This document shows positions 11,636 to 62,766 of a DNA stretch of 64,000 nt, piece after piece. The notes beneath the pieces were generated by a model that was not told the origin of the DNA, made no database searches, and saw nothing but the letters and a program-made list of their open reading frames with translations. The stretch comes from Tubulanus polymorphus (taxonomy: Eukaryota; Nemertea; Palaeonemertea; Tubulaniformes; Tubulanidae): positions 2,902,485 to 2,966,484 of the forward strand of contig NC_134027.1 in assembly GCF_964204645.1 (NCBI RefSeq), written 5' to 3'. Both the position numbers and the translations under genes were made by a program. Position 1 is the first letter of the stretch; every line of letters begins with the position of its first letter.

Positions 11636-12362
11636 GGAACAAAACTAATGTCCGAAAGCTTTTCAGCTCTTCGTCGCCGGTCACATGCCGAGAACACCAG
11701 ACAATGAGCCAGCCAGGAATATACTGCCCTCTACACGCCCTCACACAGAACGCGAAAACCAGAATGACAACGCCTCACATTCCCCATCTAACTGCAGGAT
11801 GTACTGGGCGACGTCAGTAACTGACAAACCTGTAAAATTGCACGAAACACAAATAGCGCAGTACAACCAGCTTGACCGGGTTGAGATTCAGGATCTCAAC
11901 TAGCACTCAAAAGCGTGACAAGAGACTTCATCCACTGACCGAGGTTGTCACAAGGACACAATGAAACTAGCACTCACAAGCCGACAAGAGACTTCATCCA
12001 CTGACCGGGGTTGTCACAAGGACACAATGAAAACTAGCACTCAAACTAGAAATCAAAGAGCGTGACAGTAGAATCATCCCTCATCCGGGCGGTCACAAGG
12101 ACACAATGAATGCTAGTAGCGTGACAATCCAGTATAACCGCTCCATTTGTATCCCGCGCAATCCCGCAGATATGCCCGTCATTGACATCACTCAGCACAC
12201 TTTGTAGATAGGTGGGGGCAGTGAGGCCTCGTCATCCTGGTTTTCGTGTTCCGTATGAGGGCGTGTAGAGGGCAGAATTTCCTGACCTACTCTTTGTCTG
12301 ACATCCTCGACACATGACCGGCGAAGGAGAGCCGACGCTTTCGGACATTAGTTTTGTTCCAG
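11636..12362. mobile_element. Inverted pair of LINE-tail fragments around a short tandem repeat
   Basis: About 140 bp at 11636-11780 recurs in inverse orientation at 12214-12362 at roughly 80% by eye. Read outward-in, both arms give the end of a non-LTR retrotransposon ORF2: the right arm on the minus strand reads RRLSFAGHVSRMSDKE, then YTPSYGTRKPGRRGL; the left arm on the plus strand reads GHMPRTPDNEPAR in part. This recalls the RRLRFAGH...LL..P.HG.R..GRP tail. Both are broken by stops. Between them lie about three copies of a ~65-bp unit. Confidence 0.5.
11900..12115. repeat. About three tandem copies of a 60-75 bp unit
   Basis: Units share ctagcactcaaaagcgtgac, gacttcatccactgacc and gttgtcacaaggacacaatg (the third copy is more diverged). 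They form the loop between the inverted LINE fragments. Confidence 0.75.
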
Positions 12363-12577
12363 CAAACGTTGAAATTCGACAGAGAAATCGGCCCTGAAAA
12401 ATAAAACGGATTAGAACCTGAAAAATAGAACGGGTTAATAAACACGGAACAGTACAGGACAGTACGGAGACAAACAGTAACACATAAAACATAAAGACGT
12501 CGTTCCTCAGGAAGCAGGAACAGGAGCAGGAACGGGAGCGCAGCGAAGATCGCCAGGAGGAGAATCCACGGTAGCAT
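12287..12577 (-). CDS. Unrecognised ORF with strongly hydrophobic N-terminus
   Basis: From an internal ATG at 12577 the frame begins MLPWILLLAIFAALPFLLLF, continues LLPEERRLYVLC and runs into the LINE-derived arm. The first 23 residues look like a signal peptide or anchor and are encoded with GC-rich codons unlike the surroundings. No consensus donor follows. It may be a first exon, a chance frame, or transposon sequence. Confidence 0.2.
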   Translation of the reverse strand: MLPWILLLAIFAALPFLLLFLLPEERRLYVLCVTVCLRTVLYCSVFINPFYFSGSNPFYFSGPISLSNFNVCWNKTNVRKRRLSFAGHVSRMSDKE

Positions 12578-12651
12578 GTTCACAGTGTGAGTAAGCTGAG
12601 GTGAATGCCTATGCTTGTGTACACCGTGGTCGGCTGGTGACGTATTCAATA

Positions 12652-14229
12652 GCGCGTATAAATGATATCAACAACTCTGAAAAACCGCAATTGTGTCTCT
12701 ATTGTTGAATTGATTTACATTATGAAAGGTTCCACCGCCGGGTTGAATACGCGCCAGTAGTCAACTGAACAATATAGTGGAGGAATTTTAATAAGGCCAT
12801 GAAATAAATTACTTGATTCCCAACAGCTACTTCCGAATTTATAAGTTTATAAGTTTATTTTTCTTAAATTCTAGAATAATTTATAAATTATACCGACCGA
12901 TAGCACTTCAGTTAAAGATTCACACCAACACAGGTCTTCATATCGTAGAAACCGGGTAAACATTTACTAATGAAATTAGATTATTAGTCACAACTACGAA
13001 AGGACAGTTCATGCACCCCGAGATAACTAACTCACACCATGCACGAGGAAAGCGGTCTATTTGAGTCATTGGGGGAACCCACCATGTATTCATGATTAAT
13101 CATTCATACTGTTATCACAGAATCCCGTCAATAGACAGATTTTAAAAAACTCCTTGATTCAAATGAGGGGAGACATATTAGGCTTTTTTAATTACTTGGA
13201 GCACGGATCCTCCGAAATTCTGCCAAAAACTTCATGCTTACCGTGCACTCATAATTTAAAATAACACATTTTTTCTTTAATTTTGATACTTGATTAAACG
13301 GTGCCTCATCATGTTGATTTAGGAAAGTCCATAAAGAATTTCGTAATGATTTTCCTTTCCTGTACCGAAATTATTCAACGAATAAGAAATAAACATCATC
13401 AGTTATAATTACGAAAGGGCATTTTATTTCACCTGTCGATATTACAATCGTATTTATGAAATTCATGTTTTGTTTTTGTACTGATAGAAGGCAATTCTTA
13501 ATGACAAGTAAACTATATCCATAATAAGTGGCAGAGAATAATTCTCACAGTAACGAACAAAGAATAGATACAGTTAAAAAGGATTTTTCATACATCAATA
13601 TCAAGATCCTGTACAGAACTGCATTGAAAGCTAGAAGCCAGAATAAATGTAATTGTTATTATGAGCTGAGATTAGAATTAATGCCAGTGTATGAAAGCAG
13701 CAGTAAATATAATTCATTTCACAATCGAATATATAAAATAATCATTCACACCATAACAAATTTCACATAAAATCATGTTTTTCTAAGCATGGAGCATTTT
13801 CCGTGCACCGGTAAATTTAAATTACATAGATCCCTATTCACAGAATGTAACACTAATAAATCTATAGAAGCTGCAGTAATTAACAGGTCAGAGTCAGATG
13901 TAAAACGCTTCACTAGCGTATTTATCTAGCAGTACTGGCACAGTAAAATTGTGTAGTTATATATGCTGTATTAGAATCTGACACGACAAAAAAAACTAAT
14001 CATAAATATTGAATCAGTAAACGTAAAGGCAGGTTGTAGGATTGATTGATTTTAATGAGCTTTCATTACTGGTGAATGGGAGGTTCATCAAGCGAAGCTT
14101 CTATTCACTAGTAGCGAAAGCTTGTATTTCAAATAAAATCAGTAAACTACACAGTACTATCCGTCTTCACGGTTACTGATCCGACACCAGTTTAACGCGG
14201 CTCTTCAAAAATATCAACAAATCGATTGA
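12652..14229. other. Region downstream of ZNF236; no gene seen
   Basis: AT-rich DNA with an 80-codon frame (13528-13770) lacking any feature. An AATAAA on the minus strand at 13423-13428 could terminate ZNF236 transcripts. Confidence 0.45.
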
Positions 14230-25403
<11,174 letters not shown>

Positions 25404-25518
25404 TTTTCATCGTATCTCGGATAGTTCCAACACAAAATGGCGGTGATTCGTGCCGCCAAGCTCCGAATAACGACGGAAAGTGCCGAGTACTGCCGAGCCT
25501 GAATCGAGCGAAAACAAA
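25404..25518. promoter_or_regulatory. Short bidirectional promoter interval between ZNF236 and RMDN1
   Basis: Only 115 bp separate the two divergent start codons (minus-strand ATG at 25403, plus-strand ATG at 25519). The interval is richer in CpG than its surroundings and has no clear TATA box. Divergent promoters of this size are common in animal genomes. That both 5' UTRs and the core promoter lie here is inferred; an upstream noncoding exon for either gene cannot be excluded. Confidence 0.55.
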
Positions 25519-27369
25519 ATGGCCGCTCAAACAATCAGACAAATACTCAAATACAAACGCATATTTCACGGTTTTAAAGATCAAATATTAAGGCGAAATT
25601 TCCAGAAATATCAAGGATATATTATTTTACAAAGGATGGTAATAATTTTTGATGTTGCAATATGAGATAAAAGTTTAATTAAACTAATTAATGGCTGAAC
25701 TTGTAATTTAGAGTGGGATTGCCAAATTCGGGTAAAGGTAAATTGCGTATTGGGCCTTTGTAGAGCAAGACTATACCCGGTCAGGGTTTTTTCCTAGGAT
25801 AAGTAAAGACTGCCATTAGTAGTTACTATTTTAATTCATCAATGGATTGTTCCGTGTAGTAACATCAACACTAAGTAATTAGTTTATGTCATTTCAGGCT
25901 TTAATTGATAAGTTTTCTCCATATTTCACAAGATATCCACTTTTACTACCATGTTTTGTTGTCCATGCTGCATTTGGTTTTGGTGGCAGCACCAAAAAAG
26001 TTGGTAAGTGCTCTGTAGACCTCTTTCAAAACTTCATTGATGTCCCGAAATTTAATTGCCTCAAGTTTTATTTAGAGTCTGAAGGAGAGAAAGAACAGAA
26101 AATCATTGACAATGCCGACCAACTGTATCACGACAATGAAAACTCAAAGTTATATGAATTTCTACTGGAACACAAAGATTCTAAAAATGTTGAAATAGTT
26201 TGGCGATTGTCGCGGGCTACGTATGATAAAGGTCAAGAGGCAGAAGATCTAAATGAAAAGAAGAGACTTCATTATGAAGCATATGAATATATTCAGAAAG
26301 CGCTGGAATTAGATGATAAATGTTTTGCGGTTCATAAAGTATGTTTTTGTTCCCTTATTAAGATACAGAACCAACAAAATTTATCTGATTTATGAGAAAT
26401 TCAGATTTATATTCTAGCTTCATATATTACATACCGGTACATCTATGGACCTTATAAAAAAACTGCTCCAAATGAAGTGGAACTCAAGTGTACTATGAAC
26501 TTTTTTCAGTGGATGGGAATTTTGCTCGATGTTGTTGGAGAACATGAAGGGACCAGAAAAAGAATTGAAAATTCATTCCTTGTTAAAAAACATTTCCAGG
26601 TAGGTAGCTTATACAAATGTAATTACTAGTGCTGTGTAAAGTTTGAATATCCATCACAATTCTTTATTTTATCTTATTCTAAACAGAAAGCAGTAGAACT
26701 GAATCCAACCGATGCTACCTCAGTTTATTCATTGGGTTATTGGTGAGTTTACGAGAAAATCATTCGATTTTGAAAGGGTGCTTCTGCGTCCATTGAAATC
26801 TCTATTTTATCATCTTATTTTAGGCATTTCTTATTTGCTGACATGGCGTGGTATGAAAGAAAGATTGCAGCTATTGTTTTTACATCCCCTCCAACATCAA
26901 CTTACAAAGAGGTTAAATATTCATCATATTTTACGTGAAATTAATTGTCTGAGAAATATTCGTTTTAAGAGTTCTGAAATTAATTTTTCAGGCATTAGAA
27001 TATTTTGAAAAAGCGGAAGAAAGTGAGTTTTGAATAATGAGAATGGGGGGTGGATACATTTTATTGTATTGCTGTTGTATATTTTGATGTGATTTCGCAA
27101 ATTTCTTCCACAGTCGACCCAAATTTCTACAGCATGAATTTGTTGATGATTGGAAAATGTTACCTTCGCTTGAAAAACAAAGAGCGCGCCAAGGAATTTT
27201 TCATTAAAGCGAAAAATTATCCCGTTCAATCATTAGATGACAAAAAGGTGAGTGATGGACTTAAAAGATTGAAATTAATCATTTTGCAGGATACGTTTTT
27301 CCATACACGAGTTGTTACTTTATTTTCTAGGCCCATCAAGAAGCCGTGGACTTGCTGAAAAAGGTTTAA
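25519..27369 (+). CDS. RMDN1: Regulator of microtubule dynamics protein 1 orthologue (complete, 9 exons)
   Basis: TPR-like protein of the RMDN/FAM82 family, whose members are reported to associate with microtubules and mitochondria. Exons: 25519-25638, 25898-26003, 26076-26338, 26510-26599, 26687-26742, 26824-26911, 26992-27022, 27114-27247, 27331-27369; total 927 nt, 308 aa plus stop, close to the human length of about 314. The basic N-terminus (first 40 aa) could be a targeting segment. The middle carries the helical repeat motifs WRLSRATYDK and KAVELNPTDATSVYSLG. The C-terminal part has FADMAWYERKIA, SPPTSTYKEALEYFEKAEE and DPNFYSMNLLMIGKCYLRL, matching the family. The start was chosen at the ATG with context ACAAAATGG. 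It lies head to head with ZNF236, and an AATAAA follows at 27579-27584. Confidence 0.93.
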
Positions 27370-27578
27370 GTGATCTAGATATCTCATGAGACTTTCAGGA
27401 CCTCGAACCCTAGCCATAACACGTTGTAGAATACCACAACAGATCGATCTAATAATTACTGTTGTCATTACTACTTCGTAAACTACCAGAAAAAATGTTC
27501 ATTTCTTTAAACATTCGAATAATTATAATATTGTATGCAATATTTATTAGTGTTGTTGATGTAGATAGTGCATGTCAC

Positions 27579-27584
27579 AATAAA
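27579..27584 (+). promoter_or_regulatory. Poly(A) signal AATAAA, likely RMDN1 3' end
   Basis: A canonical AATAAA lies 210 bp after the RMDN1 stop codon and is the nearest well-placed signal on this strand. Cleavage would fall near 27600. Position and motif are seen directly; its use is inferred. Confidence 0.5.
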
Positions 27585-27600
27585 TGTTTTCATAAAATCA

Positions 27601-30156
27601 GACTACGTGTATTTAAACTGTTGCTTTTAAGCCCACTTGGGATTTAAGTCCGTTTTCCTATGAAGAACTGTCATTGAAAACTCCAGGCAATCAGTTCCAA
27701 GTTGCTCTGAATCTATGAATTATTCAAAATCAAAATCTATGAAACCAACTCCAACAGTGCTTACCTAGTTGCCCAGGAAAAATATATCCAAAAAATATAC
27801 AACAATTGATTTATAAAAGGATTTATATTTTCATGACAAAAAGCCTACTTTATCTTAATGTAGACAACATATCTGTGTATATTACAATTGCACAGTTGTA
27901 CAAGATGAATCTTTACAAATGGTGACATTTATTATGGTACAAAACATACCAAGAGTTTATAACCCTTTTTTACTCGTATGTAAAAGACTGTAATTTTGGA
28001 CCCCTGTGGACCTAGCTCAAAATTAGTATATTTTCAATTGATTAGTATATAATCTTGAAATCTTCATATTATATGCAGAATCAATGCAATCATCTTATTT
28101 TCGATGAAGTTCTATAATACAAGTCAATTCCATTCACATTACAAATTACTTATGATTAAGAATTTCAATCCTTAAATTTGAAACATAATTCCAAAGGAAA
28201 ATACATGACCGAAAGAGATTCTATGTATGATATAGTAACATGTTAGCATGTCATTTTACAAATATACTGTTTAAATGATAATTAAGGAAACTAAGTGCAT
28301 TACATAAAAGCTCTAAAACAGCATTTCATATGTACAGCAGAATTAGTCATATGGAGAACATACGACCGTCGCAAATTAAATTAACCAATTATTGACGAGT
28401 CCTTTATATGTATCTATATCCAAGACTGAACTCCCCCTGTGACTATAGCATTAAGCAATCTTCGAATCTATCAATAATGTACAAAATAAATCAAGAATTC
28501 TTTTGTTTATTAAATCAGTGAATGAATTTGTCACACATTTATGGAAAAAATAAAAAGTATTATGTATTTGCATTTTTTTTTATTACCTGAAAAGTAACAG
28601 TAGTGTCTTTATACAGGAATTCCTATTTGAACAATGTTTTGACAGGAATTAGTAATGAGCCAGCAATAAGTCAAATGTGTGCATTTTTATACAGATGACA
28701 ACGTGCATCATAGGTGGTGTTCAGCATATATGGAACACATACATCAAAGGGTATGACTGTATAATACACCGGTAACTCGCGGTACCAATAAGATTCATTG
28801 GTGGAGCTAGGTGTATCGCACTAAATCCCGGATGTGATGAGGGGTACCTTTTTAAACCATAGTAACTTTATAAGTTTCTCCATCTGTAAAATTATAACAT
28901 CTATAAAACATTCATACATTCATCATTTAACCTTGAAAATTCATTGCATATTCATTTGACTAAAAAGTGATCTAAATGCTCTCATTATGAATTATCGCGG
29001 AAAGGAAGGTGCCTTAATAGCTCAATGTATCGTCGTCTACTTCAGAACTGGTATTACAATGAATCATCAGGATCTATATAGTAATAAAACAGTACTGTAA
29101 TTGCATCGATTTGCAATGGCGATGATGATAGTGACCATCACAATCATATTGAGGGAAATAACGGATGATTCCCAGGAATAGAAATTAAAAATTAACTTAC
29201 AAGATAATGTACACATAGCACCCCAGATATAAAGTATTTGTGCATTCAAGGTTTACAAGATAGTGTGCATCATTACGTTTCTCACGAGAAATTAAAGATT
29301 TGCTTACTATGATACCAAGTTAATCCAACTAGTTTAATTTGAAAGTCATGAATGAAACTTTCGATTATGGAGGGCTTTACAACAACATGGACATCCAGAT
29401 AATATTCCGATAAGAGTAACTATTTGAATATATTTCGATACAACGCTTTCATTTTGGAGACTGTTAATCACTGCTTGCCATACAAATCAATTAATGTATA
29501 ATCAATGCATAGATGCAGAACTGGCTTTCAATTTGTCATTTCTACACAAGGCAATTGTCAGGTGTATTCAAAATGGGTGTACAAACTTGATATACACGCA
29601 GTCAAGATTTCACAGCATGAAATATCAACATGTTTACAAAGTCATTTTCTAATCAGCATCACACCGAATTACTGTCTATATACCAGTAATAAGTAGGTAG
29701 TCACACGATCGCATGAGCGAAGCGTGAAATTTTCTTTTTCCGAAATATATAATGTAGCCATACCTTTAACCATTACAACACAATCAATCTATTTTGATGT
29801 TACTATAGTAACAAATCAAACCGCTACTAAAACCGTTTATTATTTTCGAGACACAAATTATCATCGTACTGACAGATTCAAACGTGTTAATGATAAATCT
29901 GCTGGTCGGTTCCATTCCCCGATGACGCACATTGATTCTACCGGCGGTTCTACCGGTGACTGATCGACACAATCCACACATTTCTGATAGTCTCCTGACG
30001 AGAAAAAATATCACAAGTTGTTTTTGTAGGTTTGAGAAATGCACAATGAACAGAGCATGTGTTAGCTCTGCGTAATATGACGACCTGTTACGCGCTAATC
30101 ATGAATCGCCACGAACAGCCCAATGAAACTAGACCGTTAGTTTACTGGCGATCGAT
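27601..30156. other. Convergent interval between RMDN1 and CDK17; no gene seen
   Basis: AT-rich sequence with only short ORFs lacking family features. It lies downstream of both converging genes and may hold distal 3' UTR sequence. No tandem array or RNA gene was recognised here. Confidence 0.5.
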
Positions 30157-30162
30157 TTTATT
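30157..30162 (-). promoter_or_regulatory. Poly(A) signal AATAAA, likely CDK17 3' end
   Basis: On the minus strand an AATAAA occurs about 160 bp downstream of the CDK17 stop codon (30324-30326). It is the first canonical signal after the stop. Use is inferred. Confidence 0.45.
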
Positions 30163-30323
30163 TTTCGATCCTCATCAGACGATCACTTCATAGCTACGTA
30201 GAGCTCCCTCGCTTGCAGTCATGCAGTTATCTTTTACAAGCCAAAAATAAATTAAAGCAACTACTAAGTTGCAGCAGTTCAGGTCCATTTTATCCTTAAT
30301 GTTGCCATGACGACTATATACAT

Positions 30324-57099
<26,776 letters not shown>

Positions 57100-60000
57100 C
57101 GCTGCTGTTTGATATCAGATCTATGATTGTATGTCGTGTCTTTCTGTCTGTCTGTCGTCGGTTATGCTTCACTAATCCACGCGTACACTCCGTCTCTGTG
57201 AACAGGAGTGTTATCGGTCCGAACACATTATATATTCCATCTATGATTAATCCTGCAATGATGAAAGCAAAATAAGAAATCATTTTAATCCATAATCCAC
57301 GACCGGACTTCATTAGAGATGTACGACTAAACAGGGTGTATAGTGTACAGTGAGCTTGGGTTTTACACAGTTCAAATATCTAAATGTGTATCTTATCATT
57401 ATCTGCAGAATACTATATTCAAGTGACGGACAAGTAATGATAAGTACGATAAGTAAGAGATGGGTCATTTGTCATGGACTCATCGTAAAAGAGACAATAT
57501 CTTATACATACACCATCATTGAACATTGAGGTAACACATAAGGACTTATAAAAGACCACACATCTTTGGATGGATTCAGGGAAAATGTAACGTGATAATC
57601 AATGGTGGTAGAATGTCTTGTGAAGAGACACCAGCGCTTGGCTGAACACTCGAACTCGATGAAGAAGTGTCACTGCCAACTGAATTTTTCTCACTCGTAT
57701 CTGAAGACAGATCTCTCTCACTGGAGACAGCTTTTCTATTGTCTTTCTATGGGTTGAATCTAATCCATGGATTGAATGATCAATCACGCAGAGACAGGTA
57801 AAACTAACTCCTCGTGACTCTCGACTCACATCCTAACGGTTGTTTGAAGAAATGTTACAGCGCGATAAATATCGACGCAATGTCTACGACGTTTTAGAGA
57901 GGTTTTCGAGTCGTATGATCCGCGATTGAAGGGTTAAGTTAGATGTGAGTATGCTACTCTATTTGCGTTCCAATCATCAATATAATCTCATAGAGATTGA
58001 ATGAACATATCCACAGGCAACCCATACAAAATTAAACCATAGCCATCTGAGAAATGCTACACTGTTATTCGTTCATTCTCACGCAATCAATAATTAAGCG
58101 TAAAGGTCGACGTAAGCAAAAACTATTCCTCCTCTAATTACAAGTAGAAACACATTCAAAATTACTTTTCACCTTCAAGCATGAAATAAAAAATGAAGTA
58201 AAATATCAGCTGTTCTTGCTACTTTATCCATAAATCATGCATTGTTAAGTGAAAAATTGAGCGCCTAAAATAGCGCAGAATCTACAACAGGAATATTCAC
58301 TTTAATAAATAATACCGGTAGTAAAAGTGGTGGGATCAAAGACAAAGACATAAATAGCAAAAACAGCTGCGCCAACTATCAAAGCGAATTCAGAAATATT
58401 TTTTATCAATTCCTATATATAGCAAGGAGGCTCTACTCCATCCAACATGTCGATCGCTTCATCATCAAAGTATAACACGCATAGCTTTGAGACACACACA
58501 CACACACCAGTGAGAGAGGTATCACACAATATACCGCCTGGTGATAATTCATCTTCCTCTTACACCGGATATCTTGGCTACGCTACACGCAGTCTCTGTC
58601 ATTTCCCTTCATACCATTTTTACTCGCAAAATCAAAAGAACCGAAGCGGGAGCTCAGTTAACCCTTTCAAAGCCACATACATTAACATGAATCCCTATCG
58701 AGGAAATTCGTATCTCAGGTTTAAAAAAATTACGATCTATAAATCGAAAAATGTACACGTTTGGGCAATACGACAATTTGAGTATCATCTGGTGACGCGA
58801 GATAGAATTATGAATAACGCGTGGTTGAAATGGTTGCGCTGAAATCTTATTATCAATGGTTCAAACAGCTGTGATATATAAATAAATCACAACCAGATTA
58901 ATATGTCGCAATAAAAACTTTACCGCACAGTCGCCACTGCGTCTTAGCGCATATCAATTTGATATAACCTATTTAAAGGACAAAGAAAAAGAATAAGAAG
59001 TACATTGAGGTAGACAAAATGAAATCATTTTTACAGAAAAAAAGTCTGTAACTTTTTGTGGGGGTGTGGGTAAAATTTTGAAAATATTGATGCATTTAGT
59101 TAGACTTGCATTCGTAGAGTATTTTAACAATAGCCCAAAATTGTTTGGTGAGCAAAAATAGGGTTAGGGCAAGTGACAGGTATCCGCTGTTTTTGAAATA
59201 TTTCCATCGATTTCAGTATTAACTATTATCATTGAATCACCTGTCTGATCAAGAATCTCAAAGGCCCAGTTTGGAAAAGGTCATGATGGCAAAGCCAGCA
59301 GAGTGTAAATCATGCGTTAATTAAAGATGTGAGCAATAAGTCAATAAACACCAATAGGATAAGAAGAATCAGTGATAATCACTGCAACCTACTCAATACC
59401 GGCTCACGCATGTTAAGTTTGATTCGGCGACTGAAACTGTTTAGGATCAAATGAATAAACAGAACCCACATCAAAGTAAAGAACTAGACAGCATGATTTT
59501 ATCCCGATAATCATAATCGCGATCTAAATTGCCGAAGACTTGTTTCATCTCTCCAGCCATTCAGCTGTCATAAGCAGTCAAGAAGAAGCAGGCATGTTCG
59601 ACTAATTGAATTTTCTGGTTGTTCCACCCACCATTAACCTAATCAATAGTGAAAAAGTCGTAATATGCAATCTTGCAATATCACCTGCTCCCCACCATGT
59701 CCGGGTACACGACAAGTCAATACTGTACCTATCTCCACCAGTCCACAAGCTTAGCCTGATCCCAAAGAAAAAACATACACATTAAATCTATCATTCTAAT
59801 TAAAGAATAAAATTGCCAACGAAAAAAAACCATTTACCATAGAAGTAGATTTGTATTAAATTAAAAATTTTGGGCTGCTACTTACACATACAGGATAACG
59901 ATACATTTTTGGCACCATTTAAACTTTAATTGGAATCATTTAATCACTTACGCTATGTAGATTAATTTGAATCCTGCCTCTTACTGTAACCAGCAGTGCA

Positions 60001-60286
60001 ATATAGTCCAAATATACTGTTAAAACATAGAAAAGGATCAGTAAATAAGAGGATTTCCAGCGAATTTTCAGAAATGTCAAAACCGCACAACTTCCTGGTA
60101 TGGCTATGTAACGGAAATGGGCGTCGGAGCTGAAGCTCCCGCACCGGACTACAATCTAATTCAATTCACTATATTCGAAAACGATTCGTACTGTAGTCCG
60201 TGCAGTTCCGTGTGTTTATTTCCTGGTTTTATATATTTTGATTTCTTCAGTTTAGTTTTCTGAGTCGGCATTGAGAAAACAGCAAG
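57100..60286. other. Intergenic interval between CDK17 and SLC35B4 (divergent promoters)
   Basis: It contains the likely CDK17 exon-1 promoter just above 57100 and the SLC35B4 promoter near 60100-60280. An uninterrupted 131-codon frame at 58447-58842 has composition-driven content (ACAC run) and no recognisable domain, so I do not call it a gene. Close to SLC35B4 an inverted pair cggactaca / tgtagtccg (60145-60153 and 60192-60200) brackets 38 bp. Confidence 0.45.
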
Positions 60287-62291
60287 ATGCCAACAAAACT
60301 CAGTTCTAAGGCTATTGTTGGTATGGCCATGGTGTTTATGGGTTGTTGCACCAACGTCGTTTTCTTGGAGTTTTTAGTGAAGTAAGTGCTCGTCATCAAA
60401 TACTCATCAAATACTCAATCAAATTCAAATGTACTGTATTATGTATATCAGGACGAAATAGATGTCAAAATTATCGATGAAATATGGTCTTGTTTCAGAA
60501 AATTCCCAGGTAGTGGAAATATCGTCACTTTTTTCCAGTTTCTGTTCATAGCAGTTGAAGGTTTTATCTTCAGCGTAGATTTCGGAAGAAAACAGAGAGC
60601 CATTCCATTGAAGTAAGTTAGAACTCGTTTCAAAATTTAATCGCTAAAATCACCTCATCTTTTACAAAAAATTTTTCCCTTATTTTTAGGGAGTATTTAA
60701 AGATGGTGTCACTGTTTTGGGTCGTTCAAGTTGTCAACAACTATGCATTGAATTTTAATATATCGATGCCATTACATATGATCTTCAGAGCGGTAAAGAC
60801 TTGAAATCTATTATTTATGAAAAAAAACCTTAGTACTAGTTTTGACCTTATTTTATGCATTTTAGGGTAGTTTGATGGCTAATCTTATCCTGGGTGTTAT
60901 CTTACTGAAAAAGAGGTTAGTGCACTAATACGAATAATACAGTTTCAAATGGATTAAAAAATTATGAATTAGGTCGACTGCCAATGCATTCTGGCCCTAA
61001 TAAGACTTCTATCAGGTATGTACTACCAAAACTGACTGAGTTAGGCCACCCGGAATGCTCTCAAGTCGGGTTGAAATAAACATTAGAAACTTTTCATAGC
61101 AATTCCTTCAGTAATTACAAAATTGTTCCTTCACTCATTAGAAAATTGATTTTGCACCATCAAAACATCTTGAAAGTCCATTTTATTCATTTTTAGCTCG
61201 TTTTGAATTTTTTCAGCTATCCTCTTATGAAATATCTATCTGTACTGATGATCAGTATTGGTATTAGTATTTGCACGATTGTCTCATCAAAAAATGTGGT
61301 GAGTATGAAATTGATACATTGCAGTGTCGGAAGAGAATCTTATACACTTCGATGATTTCATTTGAATTATTTCAGCATCATGACGAAGATAGTTCGGAGG
61401 ATGGAAACTTTAATGAATACATGCGATGGCTCATTGGTATGAGTAATTTATTTCAAATTCTATTCAGTTGAATTCCTGTGCAGTCATTTCATTCGTAAAA
61501 TATTATTTTATACTCTAGGAATCGGTATGCTGTTATTTGCATTGTTTATGTCGGCGCGTATGGGTATCTTTCAAGAGTGTATATATAAAGCTCATGGAAA
61601 GCATCCAAATGAAGCGTTGTTCTACAATGTAGGTTTGCCATTTTACATTATATTGTCAACCAGTGCAAAGATCTGCCTGGAATAATAATACAATGTTTAT
61701 ATTATATTTTCAGCATGCTCTTCCTCTTCCAATTTTCATATTTCTTGCACCTGATATTAAACATCATATCGAACTTTACAATACCTCAGGTAAATTTCTA
61801 AATCCATACAAACTGATATTTGAACTTGTTGATATTTCAAGTAACAAATGTACATGGATATGTTTTATGTTACAGAACCTGTTGATATTCTCGGCTTCGT
61901 GATACCAATCATGTGGCTTTATCTGATTGGCAATGTAATTACTCAGTATCCTTTCTGCATGAAAAAAGTGCTTAATATTTTTGAAATGAAGCCTTGACTT
62001 GTACTGAATGATGCAATCTTTTTAAATTCCTTAATTTGTTCTTCTAGATACATTTGTATAAAAGGTGTATTTATTCTGACAACAGAATGCGAGTCTCTCA
62101 TTGTTACTTTGGTTGTTACATTGAGAAAATTCACTAGCCTCATCTTCTCAATCATCTATTTCCAAAACCCATTCACTATCTACCACTGGATCGGTACTGC
62201 TCTAGTATTTGGTGGTACCCTGATATTCACAGAAACGTTTACCAAGATAAGAGATGCATTTATACCACCAAAACGCAAGAAGGCAGATTAA
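60287..62291 (+). CDS. SLC35B4: SLC35B4 nucleotide-sugar transporter (UDP-xylose/UDP-GlcNAc), complete, 10 exons
   Basis: Multi-pass transporter of the NST/EamA-like superfamily that moves UDP-sugars into the Golgi/ER lumen. Exons: 60287-60381, 60499-60612, 60690-60792, 60866-60915, 61217-61298, 61376-61436, 61519-61628, 61714-61789, 61876-61945, 62048-62291; total 1005 nt, 334 aa plus stop (human 331). Shared signatures in order: GCCTNVVFLE, GNIVTFFQFLFIAVEGF, VNNYALNFNISMPLHMIFR, MSARMGIFQE, EALFYNHALPLP, TLRKFTSLIFSIIYFQNPFT. The C-terminus KRKKAD contains a KKxx-type ER retrieval motif. Hydrophobic segments predict about ten membrane spans. The start is the ATG with context AAGATGC behind short 5' sequence; the polyadenylation signal is probably at 62761. 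Confidence 0.96.
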
Positions 62292-62760
62292 TGTGGCAGC
62301 TAATTTACAAAGATCCAGCTGATTATCTTGCTACGTGAAATTTTGATTAGGCTTTTGTTTGTTTAAATGTGATAAACGTGTTATTTTTACAAACCATATT
62401 AGCTGTAATGTAGGATTGTTTTTAATCTGTTATATCGATCAGAATTATATTGTATTATGCTTTCCTTGTCTTATAGTTTAATCGTCTCATAGTTTCTATG
62501 TATAACTATTACTAAATTCGTGTATTGTGTATTTTGAAGACAAAATATAGAATTTTATCTTATCAGAAGTTTTTGTGTCACTTTTGTTTTACTCAGTCGA
62601 TTTAGTGCTTCAGCTTGATCAATTAATTGATTTCATTGTTACCAAAGAAGTTTTGCACGGATATTAACTGTATAAATCGGGTACAATAACTTTTACAATA
62701 TGTCGTTCTAAGTTGAGGAATTTACATGGTTGTTTATCGGTGCAAGTTACATGTCATATG

Positions 62761-62766
62761 AATAAA
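62761..62766 (+). promoter_or_regulatory. Poly(A) signal AATAAA, likely SLC35B4 3' end
   Basis: A canonical AATAAA 470 bp after the SLC35B4 stop codon. The intervening sequence is AT-rich and ORF-free, as expected for a 3' UTR. Use is inferred. Confidence 0.45.

Noticed and set aside
29784-29959. Alternative CDK17 C-terminal exon (frame TGRTAGRINVRHRG)
   Set aside because: The exon at 30324-30355 gives the exact family C-terminus RRQSMLF with correct phase; this frame ends in a non-family hydrophobic tail.
58447-58842. 131-codon plus-strand frame
   Set aside because: No domain, signal peptide or splice context; sequence includes an ACAC run and looks like chance openness.
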